Origin: Thalassoroseus pseudoceratinae
Lineage (GTDB): Bacteria; Planctomycetota; Planctomycetia; Planctomycetales; Planctomycetaceae
Assembly: GCF_011634775.1 (NCBI RefSeq)
Contig: NZ_JAALXT010000003.1
Location: 558,001-622,000, forward strand
DNA length: 64,000 bases
Direction: 5' to 3'
Numbering within the stretch: the stretch's first letter is position 1; the number at the start of each line of letters is the position of its first letter. A program made the translations under genes and the position numbers. Below are positions 45,516 to 55,295 of this stretch, one piece after another. Under the pieces are notes generated by a model. It did not search any database. It saw nothing but the letters and a program-made list of their open reading frames with translations, and was not told the DNA's origin.

Positions 45516-47006
45516 TCACTCTTCCCAATCGAAACAGCGTGTGACCGCGTTCTTCCACTGGGCATACATGCGGTCGGCATCCTCACGACCGAGTTTGGGT
45601 TGAAACTCTTGATCCAACGCCCAGTTGGTGAGCAGGTCCTTGCGGTCATTCCAGAAACCGACAGCCAATCCCGCCAGATACGCGGCTCCGAGGGCGGTCG
45701 TTTCTTGCACAACTGGTCGGTGAACCGGCACGCCGAGTAGGTCCGCTTGGAATTGCAGCATCAGATTGTTCGCCGATGCACCGCCGTCGACTTTGAGAGT
45801 CTGGAGAGTCACGCCGGAATCAATTGTCATGGCGTCCAGAACGTCCCGTGTTTGAAACGCCATGGATTCCAACGCCGCACGGGCAATGTGAGCTTGTGTG
45901 GTCCCACGGGTGATGCCGAGGATCATGCCGCGGCCACCCTGATTCCAATGCGGTGCGCCAACACCCGTGAATGCAGGGACGAACATCACACCGCCGGTAT
46001 CTGGCACTTCACCGGCGAGCGGTTCGATATCCGGTGCGGATTCGATCATCTTCAGACCGTCTCGCAACCATTGAACGACCGCACCGGCGACGAAGATAGC
46101 CCCCTCGAGACAATAGGTGACTTGGCCGTCAATTCCCCAGCCGATCGTTGTGAGCAGTCCGTGTTCAGATTTCACCGCCTCGGAACCGGTGTTGAGTAGC
46201 ATGAAACACCCGGTTCCGTAGGTGTTCTTCGCATCACCAACTTCGAAACAACCTTGGCCAAACGTCGCGGCCTGTTGATCCCCCGCGATTCCGGCAATTG
46301 GGATTGGTCGACCGAATAATTCTGGCTCGGTTTCCGCAACGACTCCGCTACTGTCAATCACCTCCGGCAACATGGCTCGTGGGATATCGAGTAACTCAAG
46401 TAGTTCGTCGTCCCAATCCAGCGTGTGAATGTTGTAGATCAGCGTGCGGCTGGCGTTCGAATAATCCGTGACGTGCTTCCGACCACCGGTCAGCCGCCAA
46501 ATGAGGAAACTATCGACAGTGCCAAACAGGATTTCACCGCGTTCCGCTCGTTCGCGGAGTCCGTCGATCGTGTCGAGCAGATGTTTGATCTTCGTGCCGG
46601 AGAAGTACGCATCGATGACGAGTCCCGTCTTGTCACGGAATAAGTCTTCGTGACCGTCCGCTTTGAGTTGGCTGCAAATCTTCGAAGTGACCCGACTCTG
46701 CCACACGATCGCATTCGCGACGGGCTTACCGGTGTCGCGTTCCCAGAGGATTGTGGTTTCCCGTTGGTTGGTCAGCCCCAAGGCGGCGATGTCGGCCGGA
46801 TCGATGTCGGTCTGTTTGATGACGTCCTGCGCGACCTTCAATTGCGACGACCAAATCGCCTCGGGATCATGCTCGACCCAACTCGGCCGTGGATAGATTT
46901 GCTCGTACTCTTGCTGGGCGACACCAAGCGGGTGCCCATCGCGACCAAACAAAATCGCCCGGCTGGACGTGGTTCCCTGATCGAGAGCGAGAATACAACC
47001 TGACAT
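45516..47006 (-). CDS. glpK: Glycerol kinase
   Basis: 496 residues, full length for the FGGY kinase family. [15 protein letters not shown] at the N-terminus, [10 protein letters not shown], the substrate block around SRVTSKIC and the second signature [20 protein letters not shown] are all present. It phosphorylates glycerol to glycerol 3-phosphate. No glpF or glpD is adjacent. Confidence 0.95.
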   Translation of the reverse strand: MSGCILALDQGTTSSRAILFGRDGHPLGVAQQEYEQIYPRPSWVEHDPEAIWSSQLKVAQDVIKQTDIDPADIAALGLTNQRETTILWERDTGKPVANAIVWQSRVTSKICSQLKADGHEDLFRDKTGLVIDAYFSGTKIKHLLDTIDGLRERAERGEILFGTVDSFLIWRLTGGRKHVTDYSNASRTLIYNIHTLDWDDELLELLDIPRAMLPEVIDSSGVVAETEPELFGRPIPIAGIAGDQQAATFGQGCFEVGDAKNTYGTGCFMLLNTGSEAVKSEHGLLTTIGWGIDGQVTYCLEGAIFVAGAVVQWLRDGLKMIESAPDIEPLAGEVPDTGGVMFVPAFTGVGAPHWNQGGRGMILGITRGTTQAHIARAALESMAFQTRDVLDAMTIDSGVTLQTLKVDGGASANNLMLQFQADLLGVPVHRPVVQETTALGAAYLAGLAVGFWNDRKDLLTNWALDQEFQPKLGREDADRMYAQWKNAVTRCFDWEE

Positions 47007-47177
47007 CGAGCGTCTCCTTGGAGTTCATGAACGGAACCGATTGTGCCGATCACGTCACCACGTTGCAACTGCCGCGGCAAGCCGTTTTGATTCCATGAGG
47101 ATTCGGGCGGTGTGGCGTGTCGCGTTTTGGTGCGTTAGCATGAATGAAACCAATTTCAGAACCCAAGGACCGTCGGC

Positions 47178-47339
47178 ATGAGCCTTTTCAGACGAAACCG
47201 GAATTGGGGATTAACTGTGCTTGCGGTTTATCTTCTGATCGCCGGTCTCGACCACTTTCTCGGATTGCGGTTCCTGCCGAACGAACTCGGACCAGCGTTG
47301 ATGATCGCGGCAGGCGCGCTGATTCTGTTGGATCGTTGA
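47178..47339 (+). CDS. Small two-helix membrane protein
   Basis: 53 residues, easily missed. Basic N-terminus (MSLFRRNRNW), then two hydrophobic segments (LTVLAVYLLIAGL and ALMIAAGALILL) joined by a short loop LRFLPNELGP, and an end LDR. It lies 27 bases ahead of the cytochrome-like gene and could be in the same transcript. The reading frame, hydrophobic pattern and positive-inside N-terminus favour a real gene, but there is no strong ribosome-binding site. Confidence 0.65.
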   Translation: MSLFRRNRNWGLTVLAVYLLIAGLDHFLGLRFLPNELGPALMIAAGALILLDR

Positions 47340-47366
47340 CGTTTCTTTCCTCACTGGTGACACGGT

Positions 47367-49259
47367 ATGCGTTCGACACAGATTTGTAGGATGACGGTAT
47401 TCCTCGTTGGCCTCATCGCGAGCCAAGCACAGGCAGCGGAACCTGTGGACTTTGCCCATGATGTGCTGCCGATTTTGAAGGCTCGGTGTGCGGAGTGTCA
47501 CACCAACGGCACGTACAAGGGCGGTCTCAATCTGGATACCCGAGAAGACTTACTAAAGTCGAAAGTTCTGACGGTCGGCAAACCTGCCGTGAGTGAGTTG
47601 ATCTCCCGAGTGATCGAAGTCGATCCGGAATTGCGGATGCCTCCGGAAGGGGAACCACTGACGGCGAAGGAAGTCGATCAGCTGAGGAAATGGATCGGCA
47701 CGGGTCTGTCTTGGCAGGAGGGGTTTTCATTCAAGGAAGCCGTAGCCGTTCGTCCGCTTGGTCTGCGACGGCAGAAGTTAACGACGGAAGAACCGACGAA
47801 CATCGCCTTGGATCGCCTTCTGAAAAACTATTGGCAAGAAAAGGGCGTTGAACCACCTGCCATTGTCGGTGACGCCACGTTCCTTCGCCGGGTTTCGCTC
47901 GACTTGGTTGGTTTACTGCCGTCACCGGAAGAACTTTCGCAGTTCGTCGCGGATCAGTCTCCCGACAAACGCCGCCGGAAGGTGCTGGAAATTCTGGGGC
48001 GGGACGTGCAATACGCCGATCATTGGATGTCGTTCTGGAACGATTTACTCCGCAATGACTACGCCGGCACCGGTTACATCGACGGCGGACGGAAACAGAT
48101 CACGGGGTGGTTGTATCGTGCACTCCGCGAGAACAAACCCTATGACAAGTTCGTGCGAGAGTTGCTGGACCCATCGCCGGAATCGGAGGGCTTCATTCGA
48201 GGCATCAAATGGCGGGGCCGCGTGAATGCGAGCCAGGTTAGAGAGATTCAATATGCCCAGAACATCACGCAAGTCTTTCTGGGCATCAACCTGAAATGTG
48301 CGTCCTGTCACGATAGTTTTATCGACCATTGGAAACTCGAGGACGCCTACGGCTTGGCGGCGGTGATCAGCGAGAAACCTTTGGAAATTCATCGTTGCGA
48401 CCAACCGACGGGACACACCGCCACCGCCAAATTTTTGTTCCCAGAGTTGGGGGATCTGGATCCGAAACTTCCCCGAAAACAACGTCTCGCAACCGTCGCA
48501 AAGTTGATGACTAGCGAGAAAAACGGTCGCCTGTCGAGAACAATCGTCAATCGGCTTTGGCAGCGATTGTTCGGACGTGGATTGGTTCACCCCGTGGATA
48601 TCATGGCGAATCCAGCGTGGTCGGAAGAAATGCTCGATTTGCTGGCGATCGAATTTGTCGATTCCGGTTACGATCTCAAGCATCTACTTGCATTGATGGC
48701 CAATTCGCGGGGCTATCAAAGTGTGTCGGCCGCGACGGAGGGCGAGTCCGTAACGAATGAGGAATACGTCTTTCGTGGCCCACGTGTCAAACGCATGACC
48801 GCAGAACAATACACCGATGCAGTTTGGCGGATCACCCAGACGACGCCAGCGAGACCGACCAAACCCGTTGCTGCGGTCGATGCTCACAAAAAGGAACCCG
48901 TGCGGGCAGCATTGGTCGTTTCGGATTCGTTGATGCGTTCACTCGGTCGCCCCAATCGGGAGCAAGTCGTGACCACTCGGCCGGATAGTCTCACGACTCT
49001 GCAAGCGTTGGATTTGAGTAATGGTGAGGATCTCACTCGATTGGTCAATCGCGGCGCCGATTCCCTGCGGAAAGCTCATCCCGAATGGTCCGACGCTGAT
49101 TTCGCGAATTCGCTGTTCCAGTCGGCATTGTCCCGATCTCCTACTTCATCGGAATTACGTGTCGCGGAGCAATTGATTGGAGACCCTACGACCAATCTCG
49201 GCTTAAGTGATTTCCTGTGGACCCTGTTCATGCTCCCGGAGTTCCAAGCGATTCGGTAA
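47367..49259 (+). CDS. Planctomycete cytochrome C-like DUF1549/DUF1553 secreted protein
   Basis: 630 residues with a signal peptide ending near AQA-AEP. C41-A-E-C44-H45 is a c-type haem motif in the N-terminal cytochrome-like domain (VLPILKARCAECH). DUF1549 follows from about residue 140, with a second C311-A-S-C314-H315. DUF1553 is the C-terminal third (SRTIVNRLWQRLFGRGLVHPVD). An alternative start is Met9. It is followed after 11 bases by a DUF1501 gene, the same pairing as at 29.4-33.5 kb, but the two loci are clearly different in length and domain make-up. Confidence 0.9.
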   Translation: MRSTQICRMTVFLVGLIASQAQAAEPVDFAHDVLPILKARCAECHTNGTYKGGLNLDTREDLLKSKVLTVGKPAVSELISRVIEVDPELRMPPEGEPLTAKEVDQLRKWIGTGLSWQEGFSFKEAVAVRPLGLRRQKLTTEEPTNIALDRLLKNYWQEKGVEPPAIVGDATFLRRVSLDLVGLLPSPEELSQFVADQSPDKRRRKVLEILGRDVQYADHWMSFWNDLLRNDYAGTGYIDGGRKQITGWLYRALRENKPYDKFVRELLDPSPESEGFIRGIKWRGRVNASQVREIQYAQNITQVFLGINLKCASCHDSFIDHWKLEDAYGLAAVISEKPLEIHRCDQPTGHTATAKFLFPELGDLDPKLPRKQRLATVAKLMTSEKNGRLSRTIVNRLWQRLFGRGLVHPVDIMANPAWSEEMLDLLAIEFVDSGYDLKHLLALMANSRGYQSVSAATEGESVTNEEYVFRGPRVKRMTAEQYTDAVWRITQTTPARPTKPVAAVDAHKKEPVRAALVVSDSLMRSLGRPNREQVVTTRPDSLTTLQALDLSNGEDLTRLVNRGADSLRKAHPEWSDADFANSLFQSALSRSPTSSELRVAEQLIGDPTTNLGLSDFLWTLFMLPEFQAIR

Positions 49260-49270
49260 GGAAGACGACC

Positions 49271-50686
49271 ATGCAAAGACGCCAATTTCTTCAATCGATG
49301 TCAGCCGCATCCATGGCGGCGATGGCTTCCGGTGCCCCCCGATTGTGGGCAGCGGACGAACCGGTTTCCCACCCGGAACCGAAGGCGGATTGTTTGATCC
49401 TCCTGTGGATGGCCGGTGGGATGGCCGCGCCGGAAACGTTCGATCCGAAACGTTACTTGCCGTTCGAGAAGGGACTACCCGTCGAGCGAGTGATGAGCAC
49501 TTTCCCATCGATTCCGACGGCGATCGATGGCGTGGAAATCAGCGAGGGGTTGGAGAACATCGCATCCGTTCTCGATCGCGGTACGTTGATTCGCTCACAC
49601 GTGTTGCCTGACTTGGGACACATCCTGCACTCTCGTCATCAATACCATTGGCACACCGGTTACGTTCCACCACAAACCGTGGCGGCTCCCCATTTGGGGG
49701 CATGGATCAGCAAAGTTCGCGGACCGAACAATCCGGCCATTCCGGCGTTTATCGATGTCGGTCAGCGGCTTGAAGGCGTCGGGGAGAAGGAAGAACTCAA
49801 AGCGTTTCACCAAGCCGGCTTCTTTGGCACCGAGTACGGACCGTTTCTGTTGCCATACCCGGATCAAGCCATCGACGCCGTCCGTCCGCCGGAAGGGATG
49901 ACGAGCGAACGCTTCCGCAATCGCTACCAACAGTTTCAGAAGCTGGTGCAGGCCAGTCCGCTCGGCGAGTTCGGCAGCAGCTACCAACAAGAATCCATGA
50001 TGCGGTCGATCGAGAATGCCCATCGGCTGTTGAATTCGCCGGATCGTAAGGCGTTCGACATCACGTTGGAGCCGAAGGAAAGTTACGACCAATACAACAC
50101 CGGTCGGTTCGGCCTGGGGTGTTTGCTTGCCCGACGGTTGGCGGAGTCTGGAGCACGATTCATCGAAGTCACCACCGAATACGTGCCGTTCTTACACTGG
50201 GACACGCACGAGAACGGTCATACCACGGTCGAGCGAATGAAGAAGGAAATTGATCGTCCGATTGCCCAACTCGTTCGCGATCTCGATGAACGCGGAATGC
50301 TTGATCGCACATTGGTCGTGCTCGCTAGCGAATTCAGTCGAGACATGATGATTGAAGGCGTCCCCGGCAGCACCGCCCGCGATCAATCCCGAGCACGCAC
50401 CGACAAACTTCAAGAGCTGAAACAATACGGGTTGCATCGCCACTTCACCGGATCGAGTAGCGTGTTGATGTTCGGCGGCGGCATCAAACGCGGAGCGGTC
50501 TACGGCGAGACGGCTCCGGAACGCCCGTGCTTGGTGACCAAGAATCCCATCTCCCTCGAAGACATGCACGCCACCATCTACACCGCGATGGGCATCTCTC
50601 CGAAAACCGCCTTCGACGTCGAAAAACGCCCGTTTTACGCGACCAAAGATGGACACGGCAAAGCCGTGATGGAGTTGTTTAGCTGA
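49271..50686 (+). CDS. DUF1501 domain protein, Tat-exported
   Basis: 471 residues from ATG 49271 (AAGGAAG upstream). MQRRQFLQSMSAASMAAMASG is a twin-arginine signal. LILLWMAGGMAAPETFDPK near residue 40 is the first DUF1501 block; WDTHENGHTTVERMK near 310 and LASEFSRDMM near 350 follow. Here the conserved G-E-F-G-R pattern reads S-E-F-S-R. Its partner is the cytochrome-like protein encoded 11 bases upstream. Confidence 0.88.
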   Translation: MQRRQFLQSMSAASMAAMASGAPRLWAADEPVSHPEPKADCLILLWMAGGMAAPETFDPKRYLPFEKGLPVERVMSTFPSIPTAIDGVEISEGLENIASVLDRGTLIRSHVLPDLGHILHSRHQYHWHTGYVPPQTVAAPHLGAWISKVRGPNNPAIPAFIDVGQRLEGVGEKEELKAFHQAGFFGTEYGPFLLPYPDQAIDAVRPPEGMTSERFRNRYQQFQKLVQASPLGEFGSSYQQESMMRSIENAHRLLNSPDRKAFDITLEPKESYDQYNTGRFGLGCLLARRLAESGARFIEVTTEYVPFLHWDTHENGHTTVERMKKEIDRPIAQLVRDLDERGMLDRTLVVLASEFSRDMMIEGVPGSTARDQSRARTDKLQELKQYGLHRHFTGSSSVLMFGGGIKRGAVYGETAPERPCLVTKNPISLEDMHATIYTAMGISPKTAFDVEKRPFYATKDGHGKAVMELFS

Positions 50687-50764
50687 TGTCGGTTCACGTT
50701 TCGTAGAAAGCATCTGAGCTTGCGTTCTTTGGAAACGATTTCACTAGTCGAAGGGAAGCCGAAG

Positions 50765-51400
50765 ATGAGTAATGCAACAAATAGACTTCCCGCTCATTGG
50801 AACTTTCTCGTTTTATTCATTGCAACAGTGATGCTCGCCGGTTGCAGACTGGTGGTGTTTGACGAACCAATCGGAGAACGGCAGACGCGAATTCAGACGC
50901 TGCGATTCGTTGGAGAATGGCGGCTAGTTTCTCCCGACGAGAAAACCAATGATGAGCCTCTATGTATGTTTGTCCGCATTCGAAAGGATGGACGATTGCG
51001 AGTGGCCCACATCAAGTGGTTGGAAAGCGAAGAGAAATTTGAGACAGAGATCTCTTCGGCTGTTGCGACCAAAGTCGGCGAAGAAGAGTTCCTCACTTGG
51101 TTCGAAGACCCACACGAGGAAGAATCAGCAAAGCTCATCCATTCGGTTCGAATCAAATGGATCGACCAATCGCAGTTCGAGTACTATATGGCAGACTTCG
51201 ATGCCTTCGAGAGACTACACAAACGGAATTCGATTCCGGGGAAACTTGAATCACACGATAAGAGCAGGACTCTGCATATCGAAGCGGATGATCTTGAGCG
51301 ATATCTTCAGACGAACCCCGATGCTGTGAGGGATCTTTTTCCTTCTGCCAACACGTCTTCGAAAGACAAGAAACACCCGCGCATTCGACGCTTGCGGTAG
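50765..51400 (+). CDS. Lipoprotein of unknown function, first copy of a tandem pair
   Basis: 211 residues from ATG 50765. The signal ends at LAGC, a lipobox with Cys33. The mature part has a beta-rich domain with the shared landmarks DEPIGERQ, RFVGEWRLVSPDE, VATKVGEEEFLTWF and RIKWIDQS. It is clearly homologous over its whole length to the next gene, and both products begin MSN and have 211 residues. Function unknown. Confidence 0.78.
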   Translation: MSNATNRLPAHWNFLVLFIATVMLAGCRLVVFDEPIGERQTRIQTLRFVGEWRLVSPDEKTNDEPLCMFVRIRKDGRLRVAHIKWLESEEKFETEISSAVATKVGEEEFLTWFEDPHEEESAKLIHSVRIKWIDQSQFEYYMADFDAFERLHKRNSIPGKLESHDKSRTLHIEADDLERYLQTNPDAVRDLFPSANTSSKDKKHPRIRRLR

Positions 51401-51529
51401 TCGATGTAGGTTAGGCAATGTCTATGACACTGCTGGGGCCGAGACAGGCTGCGTTGAGCGGAATCTGATCGACTGCTGATTCGCCGGCGTCCTTACGAAA
51501 CGACAACGCTTGACGAACGGACGCCAACG

Positions 51530-52165
51530 ATGAGTAATGCCGCCAATAAACGCCAAGCTCTTTGGAAATTCTTCACTTTGTTCTTCGTGTTTGCGGCGCT
51601 CACCGGCTGTCGGTACGTCGAGTTCGATCAACCGATCGGTGAGCTGCAATCGAAAAAGAAGACGCAGCGATTCGTGGGGGAATGGCGGATCGTTCCACCC
51701 GATGACGCAGCGAATGATGGGGATCGCTGTTTGACTGTTCGCATGCGTAAGAATGGTGAATTACGCGTGGCCCAACTCAGATGGATTGAACGCCGAGGCA
51801 AATTCGTCAAAATCAGTTATCCGGTCGTCGCGACGCGAGTGGGTGAAGATGAGTTTCTGACATGGTTCTGGGACGCGGAAGACGGAACCGCCCGGCGTGA
51901 CTTTCAATCAGTTCGGGTGAAGTGGATTGATCAATCGACGATCGAGCTCTATCCGGCAGATTTCGAAGCATTCGTTGAATTGCAGCAACAAAAGCTGATT
52001 GCCGGTGAGATTGAGTTGAGCGACAAAAGCAACAAGACGATCCACGTCAAAGCCGATGAAATCGAGCAATATCTTCGGAAGAAACCTGAAGATTCGAAAA
52101 AGCTGTTTCCAGCTTCCGACAAAAATTCACAAGAGACTCAGCACATACGGATTCAACGCTTGTGA
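51530..52165 (+). CDS. Lipoprotein of unknown function, second copy of a tandem pair
   Basis: 211 residues. Lipobox LTGC (Cys26-27 region), then DQPIGELQ, RFVGEWRIVPPDD, VATRVGEDEFLTWF and RVKWIDQS line up with the preceding gene without large gaps. The pair probably arose by local duplication; roughly half of the residues appear identical by eye. It converges with the cytochrome c peroxidase gene. Confidence 0.78.
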   Translation: MSNAANKRQALWKFFTLFFVFAALTGCRYVEFDQPIGELQSKKKTQRFVGEWRIVPPDDAANDGDRCLTVRMRKNGELRVAQLRWIERRGKFVKISYPVVATRVGEDEFLTWFWDAEDGTARRDFQSVRVKWIDQSTIELYPADFEAFVELQQQKLIAGEIELSDKSNKTIHVKADEIEQYLRKKPEDSKKLFPASDKNSQETQHIRIQRL

Positions 52166-52191
52166 CATATCGCTGTTCAAGCATGGAAAAA

Positions 52192-52212
52192 CCCCAGCGA
52201 TATTCGCCGGGG
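52192..52212 (-). terminator. Terminator downstream of the cytochrome c peroxidase gene
   Basis: Stem of CCCC/GGGG plus GCGA/TCGC with one mismatch and a three-base loop; TTTTT follows on the minus strand. Confidence 0.65.
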
Positions 52213-52242
52213 CATCTTGTTCCAGCTCGAACAAAGTATGGA

Positions 52243-53289
52243 TTATTTCGGCAGTTCCGGGGCTTCATGGTCAGGGTAGCTTTCGCTGGAAAGTCCTTCT
52301 TTCATGAAGGTGACAAGGTCTTTCTTGTCCTGTTCCGAAAGTTCCAGCGGGAAGATTTCCTCATCGAGATACGGGTTGTCGATGCCACCCTTGTTGTAGT
52401 GCTCGACAACTTCTTCCAGCGTTTTCAGGCTGCCATCGTGCATGTACGGGGCGGACCGTGCAATTTCACGCAGTGTCGGTGTTTTGAACGAACCCGTGTC
52501 GCCCTTCAATTTGCTGACAGCATAACGACCGACATCCGGCTCCTCTTTGTCCATACCGATGCCAATGTTGTGGAAGGCGTTGTCGGTGAAGTTTGGCCCG
52601 GAATGGCAACTCGCACACACGGCCGCACCGAAGAACAACTTCATGCCCCGTTGAGCCGATTCGGAGAGGGCGTTTTCGTCACCGGCTTTGAACCGGTCAT
52701 ACGGTGCGTCACCGGAAACGATCGTGCGTTCGTAAGCCGCGATGGCCTGACCAATGCGTTTGTCGGTGATTTTCTCATCCCCGAATGCTTCCTTGAACAT
52801 GTCGCGATAGCCTTCGACGGCCTCTAGTCGCTCCAAGGCCAAGTCCATCGACATATTCATTTCGATCGGATTTTGAATCGGGCCAAGAGCTTGTTCTTCG
52901 AGACTTCCCGCGCGACCGTCCCAGAACTGCAATTTGTTGTAGACGGAGTTGATAATCGTTGGTGCGTTGCGACCGCCCAATTTGCCGCCAACACCTGCCG
53001 ACGTGCTTCGCCCATCACTCCACCCCTTCTTCGGGTCATGGCAGGTTGCGCAGGAAATGGTGCGATCTTCACTCAATCGCTTATCGAAGTACAACGCCTT
53101 CCCCAATTTTACCTTGGCTTCGGTAATGGGGTTGTCTTCCGGGTGGGCGATTGCATCGAGCCCAGCGGGTACGTGGATTTCAAACAGTGACTCCTGTCCG
53201 TATGCCGTCCCGATCAGCATTGCGCCCACGATCAGCATCGTTCGGCCAACTCTGGCAAACTTCGGTAGGGCAATCTTGGCAAATATCAT
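52243..53289 (-). CDS. Di-haem cytochrome c peroxidase (MauG/CcpA family)
   Basis: 348 residues from ATG 53289 (GGGAG upstream), with a signal peptide ending near AYG-QE. The two c-type haem sites are C80-A-T-C83-H84 and C225-A-S-C228-H229. LGKALYFDKRLSEDRTISC, NAPTIINSVYN, FWDGRAGSLEEQ and FKTPTLREIARSAPYMHDGSL are family hallmarks. It reduces hydrogen peroxide in the periplasm using electrons from a small cytochrome, or oxidises another partner. The frame extends upstream to 53463, but without a good start or signal peptide. Confidence 0.93.
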   Translation of the reverse strand: MIFAKIALPKFARVGRTMLIVGAMLIGTAYGQESLFEIHVPAGLDAIAHPEDNPITEAKVKLGKALYFDKRLSEDRTISCATCHDPKKGWSDGRSTSAGVGGKLGGRNAPTIINSVYNKLQFWDGRAGSLEEQALGPIQNPIEMNMSMDLALERLEAVEGYRDMFKEAFGDEKITDKRIGQAIAAYERTIVSGDAPYDRFKAGDENALSESAQRGMKLFFGAAVCASCHSGPNFTDNAFHNIGIGMDKEEPDVGRYAVSKLKGDTGSFKTPTLREIARSAPYMHDGSLKTLEEVVEHYNKGGIDNPYLDEEIFPLELSEQDKKDLVTFMKEGLSSESYPDHEAPELPK

Positions 53290-53510
53290 AATGTCGTTGT
53301 TCTCCCCTGAATTGCAGATGCGCGAGTCAACAGTTGCGTTACTCATTGTTGATGTATTTGTAGCGAGATCCGGCTTGCGCAGGCAACCGCGGAGGCGTAC
53401 GGATTGCAAACTCGGCGAGAGATTCGTCCGTTTTCGAATGAAATCTGCTGGATCGTGAGGCACCAGACGGCGAAGTGTGGGGGCGTCACAACTCTAGCTA
53501 TGCCATTGGT

Positions 53511-54413
53511 TTAATCGGTTTGAGGGTTGGTCGGCATCGTGACATCGGCCGGCAAGTATTGCAATTGGTTGCGGGAAACCACCTTGTCCCATCTGTCGCT
53601 CCATCCGCGAAAATGTATCTCGACACCCCCGTTGGGCAGTGCGTTCAAAACGTCGACCGCATACCAGGCCAAGCCATCTTGAGCCAAGAGAACCATCCCG
53701 GTTGTGATTGCGTCCTGAGATTGAACCGGCCGACCGGACGCGGGAACAGACCCCGGCCCCTTGTAGTTCCGAGACGGTCCAAAACTTGGTTGCGAGGAAA
53801 TCGTTCGCTGAATTGTCCGCTTGATCGGCGGACTATTGGCCGTGCCTGTCTCGCTATGACTCGACTGCGAAGCGGAACCCTCCGTGTGCGAACCAGCATA
53901 CGAGGCGACCGACTCCCCGTGTCCGGAATTGGACTCACTATGACTCGAATGTGACGAATGCCGACTTGGGTTCGGTCGTTGATAGACTTGGCTCTCAAAA
54001 TCATCGATGTTTTTTTGGAATTTATCGGAGCCTGGATAGTCAAGGAGCGACTTGGAAACTTTGGGTGATTCCTCGTCATCGATGAAGAATTTCAGAGTAA
54101 AAGAAGCGATCCACATTCCTGCCATAGCCATGACGAACCAGTAGACGAGCGGTGACGGTCCGTCTCGCCTCGGTTTTTCCGGCCGTCGTTGTTTCTTCGG
54201 ACGACTCCGCTTGGGTTTTCGCGCTGATTTCTGGGGAGTTTTAGGACGCATCCGAGGCGGTTTGGTCGACCGTGGTTTCGATTGAAACACTCGGCGGGGC
54301 GAAGGCACTTCGAACTCGATGCCGCAAGAAATGCAGAATCGCGATGTTCCCGCGAGATTAGCAGGCAGTTCAAATGCTTCGCCACAGTGCGGACAGAACC
54401 CTTCGATGCCCAT
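53511..54413 (-). CDS. Zinc-ribbon membrane protein with a Ser/His-rich segment and a Tudor-like C-terminus
   Basis: 300 residues from ATG 54413 (AGGAG nine bases upstream). A zinc ribbon at residues 6-30 (FCPHCGEAFELP, FCISCGIEFEVP) is followed by a very basic Lys/Arg/Pro stretch to about residue 85, one membrane helix (YWFVMAMAGMWIASFTLKFF) and, beyond the membrane, a segment of about 45 residues rich in Ser and His (repeats of S-H-S-S-H). The last 55 residues (MVLLAQDGLAWYAVDVL, VEIHFRGWSDRWD) resemble a Tudor/SHD1-like barrel. The two halves lie on different sides of the membrane. It is divergent from the ABC transporter genes. Confidence 0.75.
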   Translation of the reverse strand: MGIEGFCPHCGEAFELPANLAGTSRFCISCGIEFEVPSPRRVFQSKPRSTKPPRMRPKTPQKSARKPKRSRPKKQRRPEKPRRDGPSPLVYWFVMAMAGMWIASFTLKFFIDDEESPKVSKSLLDYPGSDKFQKNIDDFESQVYQRPNPSRHSSHSSHSESNSGHGESVASYAGSHTEGSASQSSHSETGTANSPPIKRTIQRTISSQPSFGPSRNYKGPGSVPASGRPVQSQDAITTGMVLLAQDGLAWYAVDVLNALPNGGVEIHFRGWSDRWDKVVSRNQLQYLPADVTMPTNPQTD

Positions 54414-54614
54414 TGGTTTGTTCTCCTGAGCGCGATTTGTGTTTTCATATGATATTGACAAATCGGAGTGTTTGTCCATCTGGTCGAGTGTCATGTTCGA
54501 TCAAGTTGCAATGCTGCCCGGAATGCAGGAAACTTGGCAAGTCTGTCATCCATATGCGAAGGAAACATCCGCATACGAGACATGATCTAGAAAAACATAA
54601 TCTTCGGAGATTCG

Positions 54615-55295
54615 ATGTCCTTAGTATTGGATCAAATTCGCAAGAGCTATCCGCAACCGGACGGGACCCGGATTGATGTGCTCGATGTGCCACATTTTGA
54701 AGTGTCGCGCGGCGAACATGTCGTCTTGGTCGGTTCGAGTGGCGGGGGCAAAACAACGTTACTTAATGTCATTTCTGGGATTACGTCGCCGGATTCTGGT
54801 GCGGTCAAAATTGATGATTACGACCTCACCACCATGCCCGAGGTCAAACGTGATCGGTTTCGTGCCCAGCGAATCGGCTTCGTCTTCCAGACATTCAACT
54901 TGTTGCCAGCGTTTACGGCGTTGGAGAACGTGTTGCTCGGGATGAGTTTCGCGGGTGGCGGGGCGGATCGAAAGCGAGCGGTCGAATTGCTGAATTCCGT
55001 GGGTTTGGGCCACCGGTTGGGGAATCGCCCCGGTCAACTTTCGGTGGGTGAGCAACAACGGGTCGCAATTGCACGCTCGTTGGCGAACCAACCGTCGTTG
55101 TTGTTGGCGGATGAGCCCACGGCGAATGTCGACGTGAAAAACCAAGACAATATTCTCAAATTAATTCGCGAGGCGTGCACGGAGCGGAACGTGTCGCTGT
55201 TGATGGTCACACACGCCCCGGAAGTTGCGGAGCAGTTCGACCGAGTGGTTCGTTTGGAAGACGTCAACCGCGTGGCGGCGGAGGCGGTTCAATGA
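54615..55295 (+). CDS. ABC transporter ATP-binding protein, MacB/LolD type
   Basis: 226 residues. Walker A at 40-48 (GSSGGGKTT), Q-loop near FQTFNLLP, signature LSVGEQQR at 142-149, Walker B with D166-E-P, and a switch histidine in THAP near residue 200. It belongs to the group that powers FtsX/MacB-type permeases (LolD, MacB, FtsE). The permease gene overlaps its stop by four bases. Confidence 0.92.
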   Translation: MSLVLDQIRKSYPQPDGTRIDVLDVPHFEVSRGEHVVLVGSSGGGKTTLLNVISGITSPDSGAVKIDDYDLTTMPEVKRDRFRAQRIGFVFQTFNLLPAFTALENVLLGMSFAGGGADRKRAVELLNSVGLGHRLGNRPGQLSVGEQQRVAIARSLANQPSLLLADEPTANVDVKNQDNILKLIREACTERNVSLLMVTHAPEVAEQFDRVVRLEDVNRVAAEAVQ

